From assembly GCF_022458745.1 (NCBI RefSeq), contig NZ_JAJJJF010000001.1, forward strand, positions 310,001 through 374,000: a stretch of DNA of 64,000 bases. Reading direction: 5' to 3'. A model generated the notes under the pieces. The model saw nothing but the letters and a program-made list of their open reading frames with translations, was not told where the DNA came from and made no database searches. The DNA comes from Bacillus piscicola (GTDB lineage: Bacteria; Bacillota; Bacilli; Bacillales; Marinococcaceae). The position numbers and the translations under genes are program-made. Shown one piece after another: positions 22,390 through 32,602 of this stretch (positions are counted from its first letter, which is position 1; each line of letters starts with the position of its first letter).

Positions 22390-25300
22390 TTGTCTACTAG
22401 CAAAAGTAAAAAAGTGACAGCACTGCTGCTGATACCTATTGCACTGGCTATCGGGATCGTAGCATTTTATATTTCAAATGAGAGTGATGTACATTTTATG
22501 GATGAAAACTTAGAACTCGCTGTTCGGGAAGCGTTGGATAAGAAAAAAGGAACATTGAGGCGGGAGGATTTACAGCAGATTGACTCCTTGGATTTAAGCC
22601 ATAGAGGTATAGAGTCACTGGAGGGGCTGGAGGATTTTGTTACCCTTCGAGACCTGAATCTAGAAGGGAATCGAATTGACAACATCGAACCGCTTGCCGA
22701 TCTTGTTTATTTAGAACATCTGAACCTTCGTGATAATCCGATCAAAAAGGTCGATGCACTGCAGCCTCTAAAGCGAATGCAAACCTTAGATATCCGCGAT
22801 ACTCGAATTAAGGATGTGGAGCCGCTTTCAGAGTTGGTATTGTTAACAGATCTTAACATTCGTGGCAATCGGATTGAGTCTTTACAGCCGCTTGCGAACA
22901 TGGAGCAATTACGGGTACTTAATGCCCGGAACAATAATATTAAAAATATCAACGTGCTTCGTAAGCTAACGAAATTAGAAGATGTGAATCTCCGTAATAA
23001 TAGGATAGAAGACTTTTCCCCCATTCTCTCGTTGCCGCATTTACATAAACGACTGTATGTGACTGGTAATCCGGGAGTGGATTTGGAAGATTTTGTTCCT
23101 CTGTATGACCAGATTGAGAAAATGGATATTGATGCACCTGACCTTGCCGTTGTGTTTAACAAAAAGGGCGGGCAATACGAATCACCCCAAACGATCCAGC
23201 TCCGACAATTAATTGGTGCCGAGGGAACAATTCGATACACACTCGATGGCAGTGAACCGTCGGAAGAATCTAGAGAATATACAAAACCAATTACCGTTAA
23301 AAAGCCAACTGTAATAAAAGCTAAATTTTTCGATCGCTATGGGAATCCCGGACAAACGAAAGGGAATACGTATGTGATCGGGGAAAAAAGTACAATCCCG
23401 GTTGTATCGATTTCAGCAGACCCGGAGCACTTTTTTAATGAAGCGACTGGCATATACGCGCAAGGTTCTCAATACGATGAAAGCGCAGAGACCCCGGAGG
23501 AGACCGCTAACTACGCGCAAAGCGGTGACTTTTGGGAAAGGGAAGCAAGTGTGGAAATATACGCCCCGGATGGTACAAACATGATCCATCAACAGGCCGG
23601 CGTCCGAGTGCACGGGAACACGAGCCGCTATTACCCGAAAAAATCGTTCCGGTTGTACGCCCGATCTGACTACAGTTCGGAAAATACATTTAGTTACCCT
23701 CTCTTTCCGGGGGAGGAAGAAAATGAATACAATCGCCTTCTCATTCGGAATTCTGGTAACGACTGGGATGAAACGTTATTCCGGGATGCTTTCTTACAAG
23801 AATTACTAACAGGGTTCGACGTAGAAAAGCAGGCATTCCGGCCGGTAAACCTTTATTTAAACGGGAAATATTGGGGCGTTTATAATTTGCGTGAACGGAT
23901 TGATAAGCATTATTTTGAGTTTAAATATGGCGTTAAGGAAGAAAACCTGGAGTATTTAGAGAATAATGCCAGTGTACGAGTTGGGGATAATCGTCATTAT
24001 CAGAAGATGCTTGATTATATCGAACATAACGACATTACAGACCCGCAAGTGTATGCGCAAGTAACCGAACAGATGGATATGAAGAACTTTATCGATTACA
24101 ACATTGCGGAGATTTACACGAGAAATTTGGACTGGCCGGCCAATAACAACCGCTATTGGCGGGAGAAGCCGAACGGGAAATGGCGTTGGACTATTTTTGA
24201 CCTTGACTTCGGTTTTGGCCTCAAAGGAGTGGATGAAACGGTTGCTCACCATACTCTCGATTTTGCGACAGCGGAGGGGGGGCAGAGTTGGCCGAACCCG
24301 GACTGGGCCACTTATTTGTTAAGGACATTATTGAAAAACGAGGAATTCCAGGCTCAATTTATGGGAACGTTCTCCCATTACTTGAACACGAATTTTAATG
24401 AGAAACGAGTCACCGAGTTATTAGACGAGTTTGAAGCGATGTATGAACCAGAAATGGCCCAAAATATAAAACGTTGGGGCGAACCGGAATCGCTTGAAAA
24501 GTGGAAGAAAAATATCGACGTAATGCGGAAATTTGGCAAGGTACGTGACGATTATATGTACGCCCATTTAGTCGATTACTTTGGCTTGTCAGGGCTAACC
24601 GAACTCACTTTTTCTGTTGAAGATGGACACCGCGTACAAGTATACGGAGAAGACGTACCGGTGAAGGATGGAACGTGGACAGGAACCTACACCGCTGATA
24701 CACCGCTTGAGGTCCGCGTGGACGGCAAGCCGGCGATTCTTGAGTCCGCCAGTAAGAAAGTTGACATCAAGAGACAAAATCGCTTTTCGGTCTCGGAAAC
24801 AGGGGATGCCGAAATTACGATCTCGGACAACAGCGGAGAAGCGATTGGCACGATCCAAGCTGTTGGCATTCCGATCCCGAAAGACACGATTCGTCTACGT
24901 ACAGGTGAGAAACTTAATTGGACGAAGAAAGTAAGCAAGGAAGGCGCTTATGCTTCTATCAGCAATCCTGCACTTGGAAAAATAGAAAAGGGCACTTTCA
25001 CTGCTGAAAAAGCCGGAGAAGGATTGCTCACCATCCATAATAAAAAAGATGAAGTGATCGCTATGGCGCGCTTACACCTTATAGATCCAGCAACAGAACC
25101 ACGTGTGTACAACGATGGCCACCCAGCTGCTCAATACGCGGGTACGTGGGAGGAAAGCGCAAATGACCGTCATTTTGAAGGCACGGCTTCCTTCAGTGAG
25201 ACTGCAGGAGATACAATCACGATCTCTTTTGAAGGGACAGGTATACACTGGTACGGCTATACCGGTCCAACTCAGGGGATAGCCGCTGTTGAAATCGACG

Positions 25301-25479
25301 GCAAACAGACGGAAGTAGATACATTTTCCGAAGAAGCAGCTTTTCACAAGGACATTTTCACTGCAGATGGACTTACAGATGAGGAGCATACGCTGACCAT
25401 TACCGTGACAGGGAAGAAAAATGAGAAGTCATTAGGAGAGCGAATTCATCTGGACAGCTTTGAGGTGTTGAAAGAATAG
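22390..25479 (+). CDS. CotH-kinase-like surface protein with leucine-rich repeats
   Basis: A 1029-residue exported or anchored protein. In order: an N-terminal hydrophobic segment (residues 8-28); leucine-rich repeats of the internalin type (about 55-235, repeated LxxLxxLNLxxN); a chitobiase-like C-terminal module (about 255-330, TIRYTLDGSEPS); a CotH domain (about 335-740) with VRVHGNTSRYYPKKSFR, RNSGNDWDETLFRDAF, NLYLNGKYWGVYNLRERID and IFDLDFGFG; and C-terminal beta domains, the last a jelly-roll-like carbohydrate module (from about 900). CotH proteins are atypical protein kinases. TTG start after AAAGGCAGGG. It is divergent from the VTC/DUF4956 pair, a common grouping. Confidence 0.9.
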   Translation: MSTSKSKKVTALLLIPIALAIGIVAFYISNESDVHFMDENLELAVREALDKKKGTLRREDLQQIDSLDLSHRGIESLEGLEDFVTLRDLNLEGNRIDNIEPLADLVYLEHLNLRDNPIKKVDALQPLKRMQTLDIRDTRIKDVEPLSELVLLTDLNIRGNRIESLQPLANMEQLRVLNARNNNIKNINVLRKLTKLEDVNLRNNRIEDFSPILSLPHLHKRLYVTGNPGVDLEDFVPLYDQIEKMDIDAPDLAVVFNKKGGQYESPQTIQLRQLIGAEGTIRYTLDGSEPSEESREYTKPITVKKPTVIKAKFFDRYGNPGQTKGNTYVIGEKSTIPVVSISADPEHFFNEATGIYAQGSQYDESAETPEETANYAQSGDFWEREASVEIYAPDGTNMIHQQAGVRVHGNTSRYYPKKSFRLYARSDYSSENTFSYPLFPGEEENEYNRLLIRNSGNDWDETLFRDAFLQELLTGFDVEKQAFRPVNLYLNGKYWGVYNLRERIDKHYFEFKYGVKEENLEYLENNASVRVGDNRHYQKMLDYIEHNDITDPQVYAQVTEQMDMKNFIDYNIAEIYTRNLDWPANNNRYWREKPNGKWRWTIFDLDFGFGLKGVDETVAHHTLDFATAEGGQSWPNPDWATYLLRTLLKNEEFQAQFMGTFSHYLNTNFNEKRVTELLDEFEAMYEPEMAQNIKRWGEPESLEKWKKNIDVMRKFGKVRDDYMYAHLVDYFGLSGLTELTFSVEDGHRVQVYGEDVPVKDGTWTGTYTADTPLEVRVDGKPAILESASKKVDIKRQNRFSVSETGDAEITISDNSGEAIGTIQAVGIPIPKDTIRLRTGEKLNWTKKVSKEGAYASISNPALGKIEKGTFTAEKAGEGLLTIHNKKDEVIAMARLHLIDPATEPRVYNDGHPAAQYAGTWEESANDRHFEGTASFSETAGDTITISFEGTGIHWYGYTGPTQGIAAVEIDGKQTEVDTFSEEAAFHKDIFTADGLTDEEHTLTITVTGKKNEKSLGERIHLDSFEVLKE

Positions 25480-25491
25480 AAAATGAGAAGG

Positions 25492-25522
25492 CCTGCCGAG
25501 GAAGACGGCGGGTCTTTTTTTT
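25492..25522 (+). terminator. Terminator of the CotH-like gene
   Basis: CCTGCCG pairs with CGGCGGG (one G-U) around seven bases, followed by TCTTTTTTTT. Confidence 0.8.
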
Positions 25523-25647
25523 GTGTCTATGAATCTCTCTATCTTTTTTCCTAACTTATTTTTGTTTGATTGACACCATCCGACACGTGACATATTCTTA
25601 CAAGTAGGTTCATAGTTTTTATTACATAGGGAGAGGGTTCATACATT

Positions 25648-27615
25648 ATGACAGTAAAAAGCAAACTAAACCGCGGGATTATCTCGGTTGTCTCGATGTC
25701 GCTTTTTTTTGCAGCGACACACGACAGTGACGCCGCTTCATTTGAAGTAAGTCCGGGGGTTACCTATGAAAATGATCGGGGTACGGGAGCTGATATAGTA
25801 AAAGTAGATTTAACGAATGAATACAGTCAGCTGGATGTAAGTATACCTGAACCGTTAAACAGGCTGCAAACAACTTCGCAACAAGCAAAAGCAGCTACGA
25901 GGGAAGGCCATAGAGTGACCGGCGCTATTAATGCTTCTTTCTTTGATATGGGTTCTGGCTCAAGCAAATTGCCATTTAGTATTATTACGAAAGAAAATGA
26001 GATTATTAGTTATGGACGAGTTTCTAACGGCCGCCACCATTACCGGAGTGAGCCGATTGTGTTCGGGCAGCGTGCGAATGGGAAGGCGTCTATCGGAGAG
26101 TATAAAGCGAACGTTTCTGCGAAAGTGAATGGAAAAACGGTCTCCATCAACAACATTAATAGTGATCGGCTTGATAATGAAGCTGTCTTATTTACTCCCT
26201 CTTACATAAACGAAAGAACGGGCACAAACCAATACGGAATGGAGATTGTCGTAGAACGTGCTTCTGGCAACCCAGGAAGCTTTTCCTTCGGTGATGAAAT
26301 GAGCGGCACGGTTACAGCGGTCCATGATTATGACGCACAAGGCAACAATCGCATTCCGAAAAACGGCTTTATCATCTCAGCTCGCGGGACAAAATACAGC
26401 CAGCTTGGTGATGTGAAAGTAGGGGATACGATTTCGGTCAGTGCCTCCATTAATGACCGTTGGAAAGATGCCTCTTTCATTATCGGAAGCGGCCCCCAGC
26501 TCGTTCAAAACGGAGAAGTTAATATTACCATGGATCCAAGCAGCTGGCGTTTTACTGCCCAGACAGCCCGGACGGCGGTCGGCGTAGATGCTTCTGGGGA
26601 ACGCGTGTTTATGGTCACAATGGATAAAGGAAACATTCGTGATTTAGCCCGCTACATGAAAAAAATCGGCGCTCATAGTGCGTTGAACTTCGATGGCGGC
26701 GGCTCCACCACCCTGGTCGCCAGAAAGCATGGCGATGAATTTGCGACGGTGATGAACAGATTATCGGCTGGCCGTGAGCGTGCGATTTCATCTACCCTTC
26801 AAGCCATCAGCACCGCACCAACGTCAGAATTGTCCCGCCTTGTGTTGGCAACCAACCGTAACGGCTCCCTGGATGTCGGGGAAAAAATGAAGCTTTCTTT
26901 CATGTACGGAATGGACGAACATTATAACCGTGTAAATGTGAATGCCAGTGATATCAGTTGGACAGTCAGTAATGATATCGGCACGATGGAAGGCAATGTT
27001 TTTGTTGCAGAGAAAGAAGGAGAAGGCCGCATTCAAGCCTTGTATAAAGGCAAGCAAGTCGGCTCAACAGCAGTGAAGGTGACGAAACCGTCTCTATTTA
27101 AAGACGTCGGAGCTGACTATTGGGCGGCGAATGAAATTGAATATTTAGCAGAACGGAATATCGTAGGCGGATATGATGACAAAACATATCGTCCCAGTAC
27201 GCAATTAAAACGTTCGCAAGCTGCAAGTATGTTGGCTAGGGCTTTTGATTTAAAGCTTGATAACCGTCCGGCCCCTGACTTTGTGGATGTTGCGGAAGAC
27301 TTTCATGCGTACAAGGATGTAGCCGCCGTAGCTGATGAAAAACTAATGCGAGGCAATGGCGAGAAGTTCCGGCCAAATGGTGAACTTACCCGAGCGCAGA
27401 TGGCGGTTATTCTGACCCGTGCTTTTGACTTGACAAGTGACTCGACGAACAGCTTTAAAGACGTGGATGCTGACTACTGGGCTTATGAAGAGATTGAGGC
27501 ATTAGCAGCTCACGGTATCGGACGCGGCAGCAACGGCCAATTCCGTCCGGGAGAAGCGGTCACACGCGCACAGTTCGCAGTCTTTATGAAACGTGCACTC
27601 GAAGATTTACAGTAA
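25648..27615 (+). CDS. Phosphodiester glycosidase-family protein with C-terminal SLH domains
   Basis: A 655-residue exported protein. A signal peptide (cleavage near SDAAS, about residue 30) precedes a phosphodiester glycosidase (NAGPA/DUF2233) domain, with GAINASFFDMGSG, IIGSGPQLVQNG, TARTAVGVDASG, LNFDGGGSTTLVA and GRERAISSTLQAI. A small beta domain follows (about 395-480), then three SLH modules (FKDVGADYWAANEI, FVDVAEDFHAY, FKDVDADYWAYEEI). The catalytic domain removes sugars linked through phosphodiesters, so teichoic-acid-like or wall polymers are plausible substrates. ATG follows GGGAGAGGG. It ends convergently with slaP. Confidence 0.92.
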   Translation: MTVKSKLNRGIISVVSMSLFFAATHDSDAASFEVSPGVTYENDRGTGADIVKVDLTNEYSQLDVSIPEPLNRLQTTSQQAKAATREGHRVTGAINASFFDMGSGSSKLPFSIITKENEIISYGRVSNGRHHYRSEPIVFGQRANGKASIGEYKANVSAKVNGKTVSINNINSDRLDNEAVLFTPSYINERTGTNQYGMEIVVERASGNPGSFSFGDEMSGTVTAVHDYDAQGNNRIPKNGFIISARGTKYSQLGDVKVGDTISVSASINDRWKDASFIIGSGPQLVQNGEVNITMDPSSWRFTAQTARTAVGVDASGERVFMVTMDKGNIRDLARYMKKIGAHSALNFDGGGSTTLVARKHGDEFATVMNRLSAGRERAISSTLQAISTAPTSELSRLVLATNRNGSLDVGEKMKLSFMYGMDEHYNRVNVNASDISWTVSNDIGTMEGNVFVAEKEGEGRIQALYKGKQVGSTAVKVTKPSLFKDVGADYWAANEIEYLAERNIVGGYDDKTYRPSTQLKRSQAASMLARAFDLKLDNRPAPDFVDVAEDFHAYKDVAAVADEKLMRGNGEKFRPNGELTRAQMAVILTRAFDLTSDSTNSFKDVDADYWAYEEIEALAAHGIGRGSNGQFRPGEAVTRAQFAVFMKRALEDLQ

Positions 27616-27651
27616 AAAAACTGGTCCTGCGTTGACAGGACCAGTTTTTTT
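27614..27651. terminator. Bidirectional terminator between the SLH glycosidase gene and slaP
   Basis: AAAAAAACTGGTCCTG pairs with CAGGACCAGTTTTTTT around six bases, with T-runs on both strands. It overlaps the last codons of the two convergent genes. Confidence 0.93.
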
Positions 27652-28564
27652 ATGATTGTTTTTGAACAGGATATGCTTTCCAGCGGCTTAGATCCGTATT
27701 TTCTTTTTGGACAAGCTCCTTAGGAAATATAAACGTCCAAGGTTTGCTCGTATTGGCTTTCACTTCAAAATTCTCCAGAGTGAAGCCGCCTTTAGCGACT
27801 AACTCACCTTGGGCATCCTCGACTTGCAGAGGAATTTGTTCGAGTTTGATATTTTTCTCATTCCCATTTCGGATCAGCATCGTAACGTGCAGGCTGCCGT
27901 CTTCTTTCTGACTGGCTTGCAGCCCCATGAAATTAACTTCACCTGGCTTTGGAGGGGTTAATTTCTCGACCATGTCGTGTAGCTTATTTTTATCCTTTTC
28001 TGCCAGTGTCTGTTCCCAGCTGTTTTCCAGTTCCAGGCTGTGTTTCCGGGAACTTGGTTTTAGTTGAAATGCAAGTTTCCAGCCTGTTTCCGGGAGCTGC
28101 GTAGTGAAGAGGTCTTGATTTGTAAAGACGACATTCCAAGGACGACTGCTTCGCTTCGGAATCGTACCGGCTTCCGAGAGGTCGACGGTTTTGCGTCCGA
28201 GTACTTTATCTTCTGCGTCAAGCAGAACGAGTGTCGTTTCCCGAAGTGTAATAGATTTATCCAAACTATTGCGGATAAAGGCGGTTACCTGGTAATCCCC
28301 TTCTTTTTCCTCCTGCAGGCTGATCCCATACAGGGAAATTTGGTTCGGTAAAAGCGGTGGACATTCCATGTTCAAAAACTGAAAAGAGTATTGGTCTTCC
28401 TTTGAGATGGTCCATTCTGGATGAATAGATAATTCCGTGTTAATCTCTTGCTCTGCTTTAGTCGAGTCACTTGTTTCATTTAGAAGTTCTTCGGAAGAAA
28501 TAGTTGTTTCATTCCCTTTTAATTTCGGGTTTTCATTGTCTTTTTTTCGGAAAAAAGGAAGCAT
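27650..28564 (-). CDS. slaP: Accessory Sec system S-layer assembly protein
   Basis: A 304-residue cytoplasmic-looking protein of the SlaP type. After a short basic start (MLPFFRKK) and an acidic linker it has two similar beta domains (about residues 70-185 and 205-300), each with the same phrase order: ISLYGISLQEEKEGDYQVTAFIRNS in the first and VNFMGLQASQKEDGSLHVTMLIRNG in the second. In Bacillus anthracis SlaP works with SecA2 to export S-layer proteins. Its ATG overlaps the secA2 stop by one base, so the two are translationally coupled. Confidence 0.88.
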   Translation of the reverse strand: MLPFFRKKDNENPKLKGNETTISSEELLNETSDSTKAEQEINTELSIHPEWTISKEDQYSFQFLNMECPPLLPNQISLYGISLQEEKEGDYQVTAFIRNSLDKSITLRETTLVLLDAEDKVLGRKTVDLSEAGTIPKRSSRPWNVVFTNQDLFTTQLPETGWKLAFQLKPSSRKHSLELENSWEQTLAEKDKNKLHDMVEKLTPPKPGEVNFMGLQASQKEDGSLHVTMLIRNGNEKNIKLEQIPLQVEDAQGELVAKGGFTLENFEVKANTSKPWTFIFPKELVQKENTDLSRWKAYPVQKQS

Positions 28565-30933
28565 TACTGTTTCACCTCTTCTTCTGACATTAGTGGTCTC
28601 AATAATTTGGATAGATGAACGGAAGCATCTTGTTCAATCATTTCGTACATCCGTGTAAATAACTCGAAGCCCTCGCGAGTGTAAACACGCATCGGATCTT
28701 CCTGGCCGTAGCTTCGTAAACCGATTCCTTCTTTCAAACGGGACATTTCTTCTAAATGACGGAGCCAGTGACGGTCGATTGTAGCAAGCAGCACTTTGCG
28801 AGCTTGGTTTTGGACACCGCTTTTCTCCTGGAAGCTATTTATTTTCTCTAAATACTCTTCGGTTTGTTCTTCTACCTCGTCGAGCACATCACGGCGGTTC
28901 TCGGTATTCTTGGAAATTTTAACAGGGGGTACCGTAATAATGTGAGCCAGACGGCTTTCCAGTTCTGTAATATTCCATTCTTCTGGCAGATACTCATCCC
29001 CACAGTAAGCTTCGACCAGTTTTTTCGTACTTGATTTGACCATATCCATCCACAATGCGAGTGGATCTTCTGTTTCCAACACTTTATTACGCAAGGTGTA
29101 AATGACATTGCGCTGTTCATTCGAAATGTCATCAAGCTTCAGTGTGTATTCACGGAGAGACAGATTAGCATTTTCACACATGCGCTGGGCTTGGTTGACG
29201 ATATCCTGGGCTTCCTCATTCTGTACAACTCCGCGTTCATCTGTTTTTAACTTCTCGTGAAGCTTCTCGATATCTTCCCTTCCGAAGCGGAGCAGCATTT
29301 CGTCTTCAAGGGAAATGTACATCTGCGTCTCACCAGGATCTCCCTGACGGCCCGAACGTCCTTTTAACTGGTTGTCAATACGACGGCTCTCATGCCTTTC
29401 CGTACCGAGCACGAACAGTCCACCGGCTTCTGCTGCCCCTTCACCGAGCATAATATCCGTCCCGCGGCCTGCCATATTGGTTGCGATGGTGACCTGTGAT
29501 TTTTGCCCGGCAAGTGAAATGAGTTGCACTTCTTTTTCCACACTTTTGGCATTTAAAAGTTCATAAGGTATGTTTTGTTCATCCAAGTAACTTGCCATCG
29601 TTTCAGATTGAATGATGGAAGAGGTTCCGATTAAAACCGGCTGCCCTTTTTTAAATCTGCTTTCGACTTCCGATGCTACTGCCTTATACTTGTCCGCTGC
29701 AGTGGCAAAGATCACGTCATCACGGTCTTCGCGAATACGTGGTTTATTTGTAGGAATTTGGATAACGTTCATCCCGTACAGGTTACGGAACTCTTCTTCC
29801 TCCGTTTTGGCAGTTCCTGTCATTCCGGAAAGCCGCGGGTACATGCGGAAATAGTTCTGGATCGTAATTTGCGCCTGTGTTTTGTTTTCCTCGGTAATTT
29901 CCAAGTTCTCTTTGGCTTCTAACGCTTGGTGAAGACCGTCACTGAAGGAGCGTCCATCCATAATACGGCCGGTGAACATATCGACAAGCTTGATTTCACC
30001 TTCTTGAACGATGTAATCGACGTCAAGCTTAAACATAACCCGGGCCCGGAGCGCCTGCAGAACAAAATGATATAACGTATGGTGCTCGAGGTCATAAAGA
30101 TTATCAATTCCAAAGGCGCGCTCTACTTTCGTAATGCCGTGATCGGTTAAACTAACAGATTTGGAAATAGGATCATACAGATAATCTTTGTCCGCATCAA
30201 AACTGCGAGCCATTTTGGCACATATTTGATAGAGACTTGGGTTTACTTGCGTTTTCCCCGCGATGATTAAAGGGGTTTTTGCTTCATCAATAAGAACACT
30301 GTCAATTTCGTCAATGATCGCAAAGTGGTAAGGACGCTGGACTTTTTCGGCTAGGTTATACACCATGTTGTCCTTTAAATAATCAAAACCAAACTCATTT
30401 CCGACCCCGTAGGTGATGTCGGCTTGATAAGCTTTTCGTTTTTCGTCGGAAGCAAGCCTAGGGACATTGAGCCCGACTGTAAGGCCAAGAAACTCATGGA
30501 CTTGGCCAATCAGTTCCCTGTCACGGCGAGCAAGGTATTCGTTGACTGTAATAACATGAACCCCTTTGCCGGTAAGCGCTTGTAGATAGCTTGGCAGAGA
30601 GGCGACCAGTGTTTTACCTTCACCTGTCGGCATCTCAGCGATATCACCATCATTTAACGTCATCCCGCCTAATAGCTGGACGTCATAATGACGTAGGCCG
30701 AGGACACGCTTTGACGCTTCTCGGATAACGGCAAACGCTTCTTCTTTTAATTTATCGAGTGCTTCCCCTTTATCAAGCCGATCCCGGAATTCGGCGGTTT
30801 TCGCCTGTAGGGATTCATCGGAAAGACTTTCCATTTCTGGTTCTAATTTATTGATTCTCTCAACTGTTTTATTGTATTTTTTTAAGCGGCGCTGCTGTTC
30901 ATCGCCGATAATTTTTTTAATCGAAGCAATCAT
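28564..30933 (-). CDS. secA2: Accessory translocase ATPase SecA2
   Basis: A 789-residue SecA-family ATPase. Walker A MPTGEGKT, the second motif IIDEIDSVLIDEAKTPLIIAG, VDMFTGRIMDGRSFSDGLHQA, SGMTGTA, TNMAGRGTDI and LKGRSGRQGDPG are all present. The protein is shorter than the housekeeping SecA (about 840) and ends without the zinc-binding cysteine tail, as is usual for SecA2. The partner slaP overlaps its stop. The start is the ATG at 30933 after AAGGAGA, giving MIASIKKIIGDEQQRRLKKY; an ATG eight codons earlier covers that site. It probably exports the SLH proteins encoded around it. Confidence 0.93.
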   Translation of the reverse strand: MIASIKKIIGDEQQRRLKKYNKTVERINKLEPEMESLSDESLQAKTAEFRDRLDKGEALDKLKEEAFAVIREASKRVLGLRHYDVQLLGGMTLNDGDIAEMPTGEGKTLVASLPSYLQALTGKGVHVITVNEYLARRDRELIGQVHEFLGLTVGLNVPRLASDEKRKAYQADITYGVGNEFGFDYLKDNMVYNLAEKVQRPYHFAIIDEIDSVLIDEAKTPLIIAGKTQVNPSLYQICAKMARSFDADKDYLYDPISKSVSLTDHGITKVERAFGIDNLYDLEHHTLYHFVLQALRARVMFKLDVDYIVQEGEIKLVDMFTGRIMDGRSFSDGLHQALEAKENLEITEENKTQAQITIQNYFRMYPRLSGMTGTAKTEEEEFRNLYGMNVIQIPTNKPRIREDRDDVIFATAADKYKAVASEVESRFKKGQPVLIGTSSIIQSETMASYLDEQNIPYELLNAKSVEKEVQLISLAGQKSQVTIATNMAGRGTDIMLGEGAAEAGGLFVLGTERHESRRIDNQLKGRSGRQGDPGETQMYISLEDEMLLRFGREDIEKLHEKLKTDERGVVQNEEAQDIVNQAQRMCENANLSLREYTLKLDDISNEQRNVIYTLRNKVLETEDPLALWMDMVKSSTKKLVEAYCGDEYLPEEWNITELESRLAHIITVPPVKISKNTENRRDVLDEVEEQTEEYLEKINSFQEKSGVQNQARKVLLATIDRHWLRHLEEMSRLKEGIGLRSYGQEDPMRVYTREGFELFTRMYEMIEQDASVHLSKLLRPLMSEEEVKQ

Positions 30934-31034
30934 GTCTTGTCTTCTCTCCTTATCCATGACTGGATTCTATGAAGTTACCTGTATAGTATAGCATTTTTGT
31001 ACAGATGATTTCACTAGCCTGTCAGAAAAAGTGA

Positions 31035-31064
31035 TTGTAGAGAAAGAGGAGGGTTCTCTATAAT
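31035..31064 (+). promoter_or_regulatory. Sigma-A promoter of the SLT/SLH gene
   Basis: TTGTAG, an 18-base spacer and a perfect TATAAT lie 35 bases upstream of the start codon of the transglycosylase-like gene. Confidence 0.7.
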
Positions 31065-31098
31065 AGAGATAGAAGTTTAAGAAGAGGGGGAAGGTAGA

Positions 31099-32535
31099 AT
31101 GAGAAACTGGTTGGCTCTATTCGTTGTCCTGCTTGGTGCGTTGTTTGTGAGCGGTCAAGTGTTTGCAGCGGACAGTGATAGTGGGGCTCCGTTTGCGGAA
31201 AAATTAAGTTTCAAAGAAAAAAAGGATCTCTTGACGGAAGCAGGGATTAAATATGATATCCCGCCGGAAATACTAAAGGCGATCGCTTATCAAGAAACGG
31301 GTATGATGCAATTTGAGAAGGACGGAAGCCCGGTAATGAACCGCAACGATGACGGCGGTGTTGGCATGATGCAAGTAACGCTGGGTGAAGAGGACTTGGC
31401 GAAAAGAGAAATAGATATGGAAAAACTGAAATATAACACGGCCTATAACATCGAGATGGGCGCGAAACTATTAAATGAAAAATTCGCCTGGTCGGGAAAC
31501 ATTATTCCAAAAGTGAATGATGGCGACCGTCACAAGTTGGAAAACTGGTATTTTGCCGTGCTCGCCTACAACGGCCTGGATCGTCGCAATGATCCGGAGA
31601 ACGCTGCTACCTATCAGGGCAGCGTGTACGAAACAATCGCGTCTCGTAATTTAATCGACATGGGGGATCTGCCGAAGTTCGAGCCTTATTACAAGGATGA
31701 TGAGAACCGGATGCGATTTGCCGAGGAAGATATGCATATTGTGACTGAAAAGCAGACACCTTCCACGCAGATGTTTCAAAACGGGGAGCATGTATATAGT
31801 TTTGCGGAAGAGCCAGGCTCAACTATTAATTTTAGGGTAGGGCCATCTGTAACGGCCAGAAAAGTCGGGGATGTGCCTTTGTACATGCCGTTGACGGTAG
31901 AAGGGGAGCTGCAGCACGATAACAGCCGGGACAATCATTTCGGCTTTTATCCGTTTCATTATGCTGATATTCACGGCTACATGGCAAGTTCTTATGTTCG
32001 GGAAGGAGAAGTTACCCCCTTTTATGATGTGAGAAGGCAGGAAGTTACAGAAGCAGTCGGCTTTCTTGAAGTAAGAGATATTATCAGCGGATACCCGGAC
32101 GGAACGTTTCGTCCTAATGAACCAATCTTACGCAGACATGCTGCTTCTATGCTAGCCCAAGCTCTTCACTTAAAAGCCGATAAATCGTACCAATTGAAAG
32201 CAACGGATATGGATACTGGTGATCTCGGTTACAATGCTATGAAGACTATGGAATACCACGGTTTAATGACAGGAAGCGGCAGCAAGATTCGCCCTAATGA
32301 AAACATGACAAGAGCGCAAATGGCCTCTGTGCTGACAGAAGCCTTTAAAGAAAATTTGCCTGCAAATCCAGATGCCCATGAGTTTGCTGATATTTCGGGT
32401 GATTTTTGGAACTATGAGGCGATTAACACGTTATACCAAAGCGGGCTGACGAATCAGGATCCTTACCGTCCCAATGAAACAGTCACCCGTTCTCAGTTTG
32501 CACTCTTCTTAAAACGTGCTATGACAATGGAATAA
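31099..32535 (+). CDS. Lytic transglycosylase-like protein with SH3-like and SLH domains
   Basis: A 478-residue exported protein. Signal peptide (cleavage near VFAAD, about residue 24), then a lysozyme-like SLT domain with the catalytic-glutamate motif AIAYQETG (about residue 66), GVGMMQVT and FAVLAYNGL; an SH3-like domain (about 235-305, INFRVGPSVTARKVGDV); and three SLH modules from about residue 320 (EVRDIISGYPDGTFRPNE, MEYHGLMTGSGSKIRPNE, NTLYQSGLTNQDPYRPNE). It should cleave peptidoglycan glycan strands while held at the wall. ATG follows GGGGGAAGG. One of three SLH-anchored wall hydrolases here. Confidence 0.9.
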   Translation: MRNWLALFVVLLGALFVSGQVFAADSDSGAPFAEKLSFKEKKDLLTEAGIKYDIPPEILKAIAYQETGMMQFEKDGSPVMNRNDDGGVGMMQVTLGEEDLAKREIDMEKLKYNTAYNIEMGAKLLNEKFAWSGNIIPKVNDGDRHKLENWYFAVLAYNGLDRRNDPENAATYQGSVYETIASRNLIDMGDLPKFEPYYKDDENRMRFAEEDMHIVTEKQTPSTQMFQNGEHVYSFAEEPGSTINFRVGPSVTARKVGDVPLYMPLTVEGELQHDNSRDNHFGFYPFHYADIHGYMASSYVREGEVTPFYDVRRQEVTEAVGFLEVRDIISGYPDGTFRPNEPILRRHAASMLAQALHLKADKSYQLKATDMDTGDLGYNAMKTMEYHGLMTGSGSKIRPNENMTRAQMASVLTEAFKENLPANPDAHEFADISGDFWNYEAINTLYQSGLTNQDPYRPNETVTRSQFALFLKRAMTME

Positions 32536-32536
32536 T

Positions 32537-32602
32537 GAAAAACAAGCGGCTGCAACCACAGAAAAGGACACGTCCTTTTGTGAATGCAAGCCGCTTGTTT
32601 TA
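32537..32602. terminator. Long hairpin between convergent genes
   Basis: AACAAGCGGCTTGCA-type arms pair over about 15 bases (one bulge) and enclose an inner hairpin AAAAGGACACGTCCTTTT. T-runs on both strands. It ends the SLT/SLH gene and the lipoprotein gene. Confidence 0.88.

Noticed and set aside
28564-30933. Housekeeping secA
   Set aside because: The protein lacks the C-terminal zinc-binding cysteine tail, is shorter, and is coupled to slaP, so secA2 is the better assignment.
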